A stretch of 64,000 bases of DNA from positions 7,813 to 71,812 of the forward strand of contig JAQYWI010000005.1 of assembly GCA_030145015.1 (NCBI GenBank). Direction: 5' to 3'. This DNA comes from Desulfobacterales bacterium. GTDB taxonomy: Bacteria > Desulfobacterota > Desulfobacteria > Desulfobacterales > JAHEIW01. Below are positions 35,359 through 42,310 of this stretch, in pieces; within the stretch, counting starts at the first letter, position 1; every line of letters starts with the position of its first letter. Under the pieces are notes generated by a model. That model worked only from the letters and a program-made list of their open reading frames with translations. It did not search any database and was not told the origin of the DNA. A program made the position numbers and the translations under genes.

Positions 35359-35967
35359 ATGTCAAAGCTTTTGTCCATGGGTTATGTAACCAAGCAGCGT
35401 TTCGCCAGCTACTGGTATCAGCTTAAAGAAGTTGTCTCAAGCAATCCGCTGAATGTGCTCGAAATCGGCATCGGACCGCGGTTGGTTTCCGGCTATCTCA
35501 TCCAGAATAACATAAACGTCGTAACCATCGATTTGGAAAGAAAATTAAAGCCTCACATCGTCGGCTCGGTTTTGCAGTTGCCGCTAAAGGAAATGACTTT
35601 TGATACGGTCTTGTGCTGCCAGGTCCTGGAGCATTTTCCTTTTAAAAATTTAAAGAAGTGTTTGGAAGACATCCGAAGAATCACCCGCAAGAAACTGGTT
35701 TTAAGTTTACCTGATAAAACCCTGACTCTATCTTTTTTGCTTAGAAGTTCAAAACGCATTTCCTGGGATTTTTTGCTGCCGTTTCCTTTGGCATTCCGAA
35801 GACACAATATGGGAAATGTAAAGGGGCATTTCTGGGAAATCGGAGAAAGGGGCTATCCTTACACGCGTTTGTTAAAAGAAATAGAACGTGCCGGGTTTTC
35901 TGTAGATCGGACCTATCGGGTCCCGGATCATCCCTATCACCGGTTTTTCATTGCCTCGCCCGCCTGA
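35359..35967 (+). CDS. SAM-dependent methyltransferase, class I
   Basis: 202 residues. The Rossmann SAM site shows LNVLEIGIGPRLVSGYL (motif I, with GIGPR for GxGxG), VVTIDLERKLKPHIVG (acidic residue binding ribose), PLKEMTFDTVLCCQVLEHF (motif post-II/III) and RITRKKLVLSLPD. Typical of Methyltransf_11-like enzymes acting on small molecules. It sits inside the third ANL-transport operon, 21 bases after the permease, so it may methylate a catabolic intermediate; the target cannot be read. Confidence 0.8.
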   Translation: MSKLLSMGYVTKQRFASYWYQLKEVVSSNPLNVLEIGIGPRLVSGYLIQNNINVVTIDLERKLKPHIVGSVLQLPLKEMTFDTVLCCQVLEHFPFKNLKKCLEDIRRITRKKLVLSLPDKTLTLSFLLRSSKRISWDFLLPFPLAFRRHNMGNVKGHFWEIGERGYPYTRLLKEIERAGFSVDRTYRVPDHPYHRFFIASPA

Positions 35968-36052
35968 AATTTTTTGTCTACTATACCCCCAACCCAATTG
36001 GGGGGTTATCTGTTATTCGTTATTTGTTAATCGTTCAATATGGAGGTGCCCT

Positions 36053-37075
36053 ATGGCGAGCCGATCTGGAAGATATCGAGTATTTATTTTGCTATCCATT
36101 TTTCTCATTATTCAGACAGGCGTATCTACCGCTGAAGGCCAGCAGGCCTCAAAGCCAACTCACCTGAAAGCCGTGGTATTTCCGTTTCTTGCCCTCGCCC
36201 CTTTTTTTATCGCACAGGAAGAAGGCTATTTCGCCGAACAGAATCTCGACGTTGAGTTTATCAAAATTAAAGAAAATGTCGCCTTTACGGCGCTCGCCAG
36301 AGGCGAGTTGGATGTATGGAGCGGAATGATGGCCATCGGTTCCCTGAATGCGATCCAGCGCGGCAGCCATATCCGCTTTGTGGCCCCCCGGGGCTCTTTC
36401 GCCCCCGATGGGTGTCCATTCCTCGCGATGGTTGCCCGCAAGACACTGGTTGATTCCGGGCAATTGGAAAGGCCGGCCCAGTTAAAAGGCCGCAACGTGG
36501 CCTGGTACCGGGGGTCTGTTGAAGAGTACTTTCTGGATAAGGTAATCCAAAAGGACGGCCTCACAGTTGATGATTTCACTAGGATAACGATTCCCCCGCC
36601 GGCAGATATGGGGGCCATGGAAAAAGGCACCCTGGATCTTACGGTGGCCGGCGAGCCCTGGGTGACGCGCCTGGTGCGCTCCGGGCGCGGAGTGCTCTGG
36701 GTACCGGTGCAGGATGCAATTCCGGGTTTCCAATTTTCAGCGATCATGTACGGTCCCAACCTGCTTGAAAAAAATCCGGATGCCGGCAAACGCTTTATGG
36801 TCGGGTATTTTAAGGGCGTGCACCAGTACAATCAGGGCAAGACGGACCGCAACCTCGAAATTATTGCCAAGTACACCCGTCTCGATAAACCGCTTTTAGA
36901 AAAAGCGTGTTGGCCCCAATTTCGCAATGATGGCCGCATGAATATCCAGAGCATTAAGGACTTTCAGGATTGGGCGGTGGCAAAGGGATATCTGGACCGT
37001 GCACTCCCGGAGGAAGCCTTTATGGATTCCAGCTTTATCGAGCATGCCAATAAAGTTTTGGACAAAAAGCAGTAG
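36053..37075 (+). CDS. ABC-type binding protein, NMT1/THI5/SsuA-like
   Basis: About 340 residues. I place the start at ATG 36053 because GGAGGT lies at 36042-36047; the frame is open upstream but without a site. A signal peptide (VFILLSIFLIIQTGVSTAEG) is followed by FPFLALAPFFIAQEEGYFAEQ, ALARGELDVWSGMMAIGS, YRGSVEEYFLDKVIQKDGL and LDLTVAGEPWVTRLVRSG. It is a clear paralogue of the 26186 protein. As the last gene of the P5 operon it is the natural partner of the ATPase and permease just upstream. Confidence 0.88.
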   Translation: MASRSGRYRVFILLSIFLIIQTGVSTAEGQQASKPTHLKAVVFPFLALAPFFIAQEEGYFAEQNLDVEFIKIKENVAFTALARGELDVWSGMMAIGSLNAIQRGSHIRFVAPRGSFAPDGCPFLAMVARKTLVDSGQLERPAQLKGRNVAWYRGSVEEYFLDKVIQKDGLTVDDFTRITIPPPADMGAMEKGTLDLTVAGEPWVTRLVRSGRGVLWVPVQDAIPGFQFSAIMYGPNLLEKNPDAGKRFMVGYFKGVHQYNQGKTDRNLEIIAKYTRLDKPLLEKACWPQFRNDGRMNIQSIKDFQDWAVAKGYLDRALPEEAFMDSSFIEHANKVLDKKQ

Positions 37076-37127
37076 GAATTTTTTGCCGGCGTCTTCCTAA
37101 CGTTTATGACTCAAGCTTTCTGGAAAC

Positions 37128-37586
37128 TCAGGTCGATTTTATGACCGCCTTGATGATCTTGGAATAGCCTGTACATCGACAAAGGTTCCCGGCCAGACCG
37201 CGCCGAACCTCCTTCTCTGTGGGGTGTGGATTGTCATTCAAGAGGGCCGTTGCAGACATAATCATCCCGGGCGTGCAATAACCACACTGGACCGCACCTT
37301 CATCCATGAAGGCCTGCTGGAGCGGATTTAGCTTGCCGTTTGAAGAGAGGCCCTCGATGGTAAAAATTTCTTTGCCTTCCATCTCTATGGCCAGCGTAAG
37401 GCAGGCCAGGGTAGGTTTTCCCTCCACCACTACCGTGCAGGCGCCGCAGTCCCCAAGGTCGCACCCTTGCTTTGTGCCGGTCAGTCCGAGTTTTTCCCGT
37501 AAAACCTGCAAGAGGGTTTCCCGGGGCTCCACCAATACCTCATAGTCTGCCCCGTTGACCCGAAAAGCAACCGAACATTTTTTCAT
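37128..37586 (-). CDS. Molybdenum hydroxylase small subunit, 2Fe-2S (HcrC/CoxS-like)
   Basis: 152 residues with two [2Fe-2S] domains as in xanthine dehydrogenase-family enzymes. N-terminal plant-type cluster: GCDLGDCGACTVVVEG and the later Cys in TLACLTLAI. C-terminal cluster: VQCGYCTPGMIMSA and GNLCRCTGYSKI. It passes electrons from the Mo site to the FAD subunit or a ferredoxin. Its start overlaps the FAD-subunit stop by four bases (ATGA). It is the last gene of the three-gene operon. Confidence 0.94.
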   Translation of the reverse strand: MKKCSVAFRVNGADYEVLVEPRETLLQVLREKLGLTGTKQGCDLGDCGACTVVVEGKPTLACLTLAIEMEGKEIFTIEGLSSNGKLNPLQQAFMDEGAVQCGYCTPGMIMSATALLNDNPHPTEKEVRRGLAGNLCRCTGYSKIIKAVIKST

Positions 37587-38563
37587 GCAACACTCCCCAT
37601 TTCCGTAAAGGCCTTTTTTATCAGGATGTTAACCATCTGACGGCGGTACGCGGGGGACCCGGAGGTATTGGCCACGGTTCGAATCCGCGAAGTCACCTCA
37701 GCCGCAAAATCCGCCACCTGCTTTCCGGAGATTTCATTCTGCGAAAGCATGGCTTCCAGGTCTTTAAAGCGAGCCGGTTTCCGATCAACAGCGCTAATAA
37801 CGACCCGGTAATCCTTATTCTCCGGAGAAGCCACGAGCGCAACGCCCACCTTGGGGAAATCAATCGCCCCGCGTAAGCTTGGCTTATAATAGCGGGCAAA
37901 ACTGAGCTTTTGGGGCGGCACAATAATTTCGGTGATAAACTCATCTTTCCCCAGATTGGTGGGTTTTATCAAATCACCGCCGAAGAATGCCTCCAGCGGT
38001 ACCACTTTTTCTCCCTGACTTCCGGATAACACGATCTCGGCACCTAATGCGAAAAGCACGCTGCCGACATCTGCTGAATATACGGCATAACACCTGCGTG
38101 AGCGTGATCCCTTAATGGCATGGCAGGTATCACCCCCCAGTTTATGGCAGGGGATCAGGGATCGTCGCCATTCGGCCGATTGGTTATAATACCAACAGCG
38201 CGTATTCAGGCAAAGGTTTCCGCCCACCGTCCCCATGAACTGGTGCTGGACAGCCCCCACCAATAAGGCAGTCTCGGCGAGCACCGGGAAGTTGTCCCTG
38301 ACCACAGAGGCATGCGCCAGATCCTGAAGGCTCACCATCGGACCAATTTTGAGCCCTTCGGTCTCAGAATAAGCCAAATTCTGCAGTTCCGGAATCTGCT
38401 TGAGACCAATCACCAGCTCGGGGACCGATGTCCGCTGCATCATCTGGACAATCAAATCCGTGCCGCCGGCCATAATAGCCGCACGTTCACCGGCCTGTGC
38501 CAGTAAAGAGCATACCTTAGAAATGGATTCAGGCGCCTGATAGTCGAACTTGGGCAGATTCAT
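37583..38563 (-). CDS. hcrB: Molybdenum hydroxylase FAD subunit with extra Fe-S loop (HcrB-like)
   Basis: 326 residues from ATG 38563 (MNLPKFDYQAPESISKVCSLL); the open frame extends further upstream only inside the large-subunit gene. FAD-binding motifs are AAIMAGGTDLIVQMMQ and VGGNLCLNTRCWYYNQS. Between residues about 130 and 180 lies a Cys-rich insertion (C in NTRCWYY, LIPCHKLGGDTCHAI, RRCYAVYSADVG) like the loop that carries an additional [4Fe-4S] cluster in the beta subunit of 4-hydroxybenzoyl-CoA reductase. This is the main reason to place the enzyme with HCR-type reductases rather than ordinary xanthine dehydrogenases. Confidence 0.8.
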   Translation of the reverse strand: MNLPKFDYQAPESISKVCSLLAQAGERAAIMAGGTDLIVQMMQRTSVPELVIGLKQIPELQNLAYSETEGLKIGPMVSLQDLAHASVVRDNFPVLAETALLVGAVQHQFMGTVGGNLCLNTRCWYYNQSAEWRRSLIPCHKLGGDTCHAIKGSRSRRCYAVYSADVGSVLFALGAEIVLSGSQGEKVVPLEAFFGGDLIKPTNLGKDEFITEIIVPPQKLSFARYYKPSLRGAIDFPKVGVALVASPENKDYRVVISAVDRKPARFKDLEAMLSQNEISGKQVADFAAEVTSRIRTVANTSGSPAYRRQMVNILIKKAFTEMGSVA

Positions 38564-38567
38564 CGGG

Positions 38568-40928
38568 TTATCCCACCTCCTCCCGTTGCGCTTCAAGGGC
38601 TGCCAAAACCTTCTCCGGTGTAATCGGTAGAGAGGTAATCCGGATACCGGCGGCATGGTAAATCGCATTGGCAATCGCCGGCGCCGTGGGCACCAGTCCG
38701 GGTTCCGCCACCCCCTTCGCACCGAAGGGCCCGTGGGGCTCATTGGATTCAACCAAAATTACTTTCGGAAGTAAGGTCTCGCGGGTGGTCGGCAATTTAT
38801 ACTCCAGAAAACTTGGATTCGCGATGTGTCCTTCGGTGAAAATCACTTCTTCGGCCAGGGCATAACCGATACCCTGCGCCAGGGCACCCTCAACCTGACC
38901 TTCGGCTGCCACAGGGTTGATCGCCCGTCCCAGATCGTGGGCGCAGGTAAAATCAAGTAACTTTACCTGACCGCTATCTAAATCAACCTCCACTTCAGCC
39001 ACCTGGGCGGCAAAGGTATAGGCAGCCGCCTTGTTACCGTATCTGCTTTTTTTATCTCTGAAAACCACGCCTTCCGGAGCATAGGTCCCTATCCCTAATA
39101 AGGGTTGCTGCCCGCGTTGGGCATCAAAATGCCGCACAAGATCGAAGATATGGATGCTTTTATCTGCTGGCTCTTGATCCTGCTCAGGTACAGGTTCCTT
39201 ACCTGGGCCCTTCACATACAGCAACCCGCTCTCGTAGGCCACCTGGGTTTCATGGGCCGAGAAATATTCAGCCGCTAATTGGATAAGCCGCCGCTTAACG
39301 TCAACAGCGGCCAGGCGCACCGCTTCACCTCCCAGGATGGTCACGCGATCTGAATAACTGCCCAGCGCATACGGGCAGTTATCTGTGTCCAGCGGTGCAA
39401 TTTCGACGCGTTCAAGGGGCAGTCCGAGCTCCTCCGCCGCGATTTTGACAAAAACGGTGTTGCAACCCTGCCCCACATCGGCATCCCCGGATATGACGGT
39501 CACTTTGCCGGTCCTGAGCACCTGCACCCAGGCGGTTGATCCCCAGAATCCTTTCATCGTCCGCCGGCCGGCCACGTGGATCATGCAGGCGATTCCGATG
39601 CCCTTCCTTTTTCGACCGGGTGTCCCCGGATTGTCCGGGCCTTCCTTTGACCAGGTGCTTCTTTTGGTTTCCCAGTCACTTGCCTGCCTGGCTTTGTCGA
39701 TGCACTCCGTAAGCGCACAGCTCGAAATCTTCCACCCATGCGCCGTAATATCTTCCTTTTGGGTGGCATTCTTCTGCCGGATTACCAATGGGTCCATGTT
39801 CAGTTTTTGGGCGGCCATATCCAGAAGGGATTCCAGGGCAAAGTGCATCTGGGGGTTGCCGAAGCCGCGAAAAGCCCCGGTCGGCACCAGGTTGGTGTAC
39901 ACTAACCTCACCCGGGTCTGTATATTGGCGATGCGGTACAAATTGTCGACCCGCAGTGCCGTCGTCTCCAACGAGAAGCAGGAAACGTCGGTGTAAGCCC
40001 CATTGTCGGCCACGATCTTCGTTTCTTTGGCTAAAATCGTACCGTCTTTTACAAAGCCCATTTTCAGCTTTATGGTGGCCGCCAGTCGCGGACGCGACAT
40101 CGTAAACTCCTCGAAGCGATTGGCCTCGATACGAACCGGCCGTTTGGTGTGGAAAGAAATTAAGGCCGCTAAAAGTGCATTCATCGGTATATGTCTGGAC
40201 CCAAAACTTCCGCCAATAGTGGGTTTGATAACTCTAATTTTGGAGGCCGGCAGATCAAGGACATGCGCGATCATATCGCGAAGGCGAAAGGGGCTGCTGG
40301 AGGGCGCCCAAACCGTAAGCCTGTCGTTTTCACCCATGGATGCCAGACAGGTGGTGGGCTCCAGGTAAGCGGGACTGACACGCGGGACAACATAGGTTTC
40401 TTCTACCACGCATTCGGACTGCGCAAATCCGGCTGCGATATCGCCGCGCTCAATCACATACTTTTCGGCAATATTTTCAGGATAAGCATCGTGGATAATC
40501 GGGGCTCCAGGGCTAAGGGCCTCTGAAGCAGACAGGGCCGACGGTAATTCTTCATAGCTAATATCGATCAGCTCCAGAGCTTCCTCGGCGATATCTTTAT
40601 TGGTGGCCGCCACCACCGCCACCTCTTCACCCACATAGCGCACCTTATCAACAGCAAGAAGATCTTCGTCTTTTATGCGCCGGCCGAATTTTTTGCGGGG
40701 TGTATCAGCAGCTGTAAGCACGGCTACCACTCCCTTGAGCTTCTCCGCCCGACTCGTATCCATATTTACGATCCGGGCGTGGGCATGTGGACTCCTCAAA
40801 ACAGCCCCGTATAAAGCGCCGCGAATGAAGATATCCCCGCAGTATTCAGCCCGCCCGGTAACCTTGCTGGCCGTATCCAGCTGGGGGGTCGATACGCCCA
40901 CCGTATTCATATTTTTGTTCGCATTCAT
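38568..40928 (-). CDS. Molybdenum hydroxylase large subunit (HcrA-like)
   Basis: About 786 residues binding molybdopterin cytosine dinucleotide. Seen: VSTPQLDTASKVTGRAEYCGD, GGSFGSRHIPMNALLAAL, TGAFRGFGNPQMHFALES, VGQGCNTVFVKIAAEELG, PYALGSYSDRVTILGGEAVR and the active-site Glu in FGAKGVAEPGLVPTAPAI. Predicted promoter P6 starts near 40934, so the in-frame ATG at 40967 is excluded; 40928 or 40910 is the start. It heads the operon. In 4-hydroxybenzoyl-CoA reductases this subunit removes the ring hydroxyl reductively; the real substrate here is unproven. Confidence 0.88.
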   Translation of the reverse strand: MNANKNMNTVGVSTPQLDTASKVTGRAEYCGDIFIRGALYGAVLRSPHAHARIVNMDTSRAEKLKGVVAVLTAADTPRKKFGRRIKDEDLLAVDKVRYVGEEVAVVAATNKDIAEEALELIDISYEELPSALSASEALSPGAPIIHDAYPENIAEKYVIERGDIAAGFAQSECVVEETYVVPRVSPAYLEPTTCLASMGENDRLTVWAPSSSPFRLRDMIAHVLDLPASKIRVIKPTIGGSFGSRHIPMNALLAALISFHTKRPVRIEANRFEEFTMSRPRLAATIKLKMGFVKDGTILAKETKIVADNGAYTDVSCFSLETTALRVDNLYRIANIQTRVRLVYTNLVPTGAFRGFGNPQMHFALESLLDMAAQKLNMDPLVIRQKNATQKEDITAHGWKISSCALTECIDKARQASDWETKRSTWSKEGPDNPGTPGRKRKGIGIACMIHVAGRRTMKGFWGSTAWVQVLRTGKVTVISGDADVGQGCNTVFVKIAAEELGLPLERVEIAPLDTDNCPYALGSYSDRVTILGGEAVRLAAVDVKRRLIQLAAEYFSAHETQVAYESGLLYVKGPGKEPVPEQDQEPADKSIHIFDLVRHFDAQRGQQPLLGIGTYAPEGVVFRDKKSRYGNKAAAYTFAAQVAEVEVDLDSGQVKLLDFTCAHDLGRAINPVAAEGQVEGALAQGIGYALAEEVIFTEGHIANPSFLEYKLPTTRETLLPKVILVESNEPHGPFGAKGVAEPGLVPTAPAIANAIYHAAGIRITSLPITPEKVLAALEAQREEVG

Positions 40929-40944
40929 ATTTGCATTACTGAGA

Positions 40945-40961
40945 TGCAAGAACCATACAAA
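40945..40961 (-). promoter_or_regulatory. Sigma-54-like promoter P6
   Basis: Minus-strand TTTGTATGGTTCTTGCA, predicted start near 40934. It lacks the TATAAT found in P1-P3 but keeps TG, A and TTGCA at the same positions, which favours sigma-54 over sigma-70 for the whole set. Confidence 0.6.
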
Positions 40962-41048
40962 TAGCAAAAATATAATTATTCAAATTATTTTCAGCTATTT
41001 ATAAGACTATCTATAAATAGGTCAAACTTCAATCAACCTCAATTTGAT

Positions 41049-41080
41049 GGGCATATGCCCAAATTATAGGGATAAAAACC
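41049..41080 (-). promoter_or_regulatory. Tandem activator sites for promoter P6
   Basis: Perfect palindrome GGGCATATGCCC at 41049-41060, centred 120.5 bp upstream of the P6 start. The distal site, read on the minus strand, is GGTTTTTATCCC (41069-41080), again 20 bp further. The remainder of the gap to the lipoprotein gene at 41347 shows a TTGACA near 41233 but no convincing promoter. Confidence 0.68.
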
Positions 41081-41346
41081 AGAAAAATTTCCAGAGCGAG
41101 AAAAAATTCTTATAAATTAAAAATTTTAACAAAGGTAGAAATCATAGAAGGCAGTAAAACCGGCAAACCTCATAAAGCGTTGTCCATAGGCACGCGAACA
41201 GGCCAACCAGGTAAGATTATACGAAGTTCCGATTGACACGACCTGATACAATGTGGCATTCTTAGGGGTATGCGCTTTTTATTTAAAAACCGATTCCGGG
41301 TAGAATTCCTTTCCTTTTTGACGCCACCCCTTTAATGAGGATCTCG

Positions 41347-42306
41347 ATGGGTTCGATAAATCATTGTCTGAAATTTAAAAAGAATTTCATAAGATTGGGC
41401 ATTATCACTTGTTTTTGTCTGTCTTTCTCTTATGGCTGCGGCCGGGATACCGATATGTTTGTTGTCGATTTTTCCAAGACGGTGGCGATAGACCGTCCGA
41501 AAAGTCCAGCTCCCGAGTCAGCACAGTTGAAAGTGGCGGTAGCCGCAATAATATCACCCAAGGAGACTTTCGTCTATTACCGGCAGTTGTTGGATTACAT
41601 CGGTCAAAAAATGGGGCGTGAAATTCAGTTTATCCAACGCAAAACTTACGGAGAGATCAATGAACTGCTAGCCAGGAGCCAGATCGATTTTGCCTTTATC
41701 TGCTCCGGACCATACGTTGTCGGTAAGGAAAAATATGGATTTCAATTGGTGGCAACTCCTGAGGTTCAGAACAGCCATTTTTATCACTCTTATCTGATCG
41801 TAAATAAAACGAGTGAATTCCGAACACTCGAAGATCTCAGAGGACGTGTTTTTGCGTTTACCGATCCCGACTCGAATTCGGGTCGGTTGGTTCCCACTTA
41901 CTGGCTCTGGCAAATGGGAGAAACGGCGGAAACGTTTTTCGAAAAAACGACTTACACTTACAGCCATGACAACGCCATATTAGCGGTGGCCAAAGGTCTG
42001 GTGGACGGTGCTGCCGTCGATGGTTTGATCTGGGAATATTACAACATCAAAAATCCCATTTTCACATCCAAAACCCGTATTATTCGCAAATCAGAACCCT
42101 ACGGCATACCGCCAATGGTGGCCTCAAACGCTATACCATCCGAACTCATGACAAAAATTCGCAGACTGTTATTTTCCATGCATCAGGATCCACAGGGGCA
42201 GGCGATTTTAAAAGAATTGATGATCGATAAATTTATCGCACCGCAAGATAAATGGTACGATAGCATTCGGAAAATAAATCTGGAACTTGCATCGTTGGAG
42301 AACTAG
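41347..42306 (+). CDS. PhnD-type phosphonate/phosphate-like binding lipoprotein
   Basis: About 319 residues. ATG 41347 is preferred, with GAGGA five bases upstream; ATG 41335 overlaps that site. The signal ends in a lipobox (FCLSFSYGCGRD), so the protein should be tethered to the membrane. The PhnD fold is shown by LKVAVAAIISPKETFVYYRQL, IDFAFICSGPYVVGKEKYGF, FRTLEDLRGRVFAFTDPDSNSG and ILAVAKGLVDGAAVDGLIWEY. No transporter genes follow; four bases after its stop comes a membrane sensor-activator, so it probably presents a ligand to that sensor. Confidence 0.85.
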   Translation: MGSINHCLKFKKNFIRLGIITCFCLSFSYGCGRDTDMFVVDFSKTVAIDRPKSPAPESAQLKVAVAAIISPKETFVYYRQLLDYIGQKMGREIQFIQRKTYGEINELLARSQIDFAFICSGPYVVGKEKYGFQLVATPEVQNSHFYHSYLIVNKTSEFRTLEDLRGRVFAFTDPDSNSGRLVPTYWLWQMGETAETFFEKTTYTYSHDNAILAVAKGLVDGAAVDGLIWEYYNIKNPIFTSKTRIIRKSEPYGIPPMVASNAIPSELMTKIRRLLFSMHQDPQGQAILKELMIDKFIAPQDKWYDSIRKINLELASLEN

Positions 42307-42310
42307 AAAT

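Noticed and set aside
37672..37684. GGTTCGAATCC, like a tRNA T-arm
   Set aside because: It lies inside the FAD-subunit coding sequence and there is no acceptor stem or anticodon arm around it.
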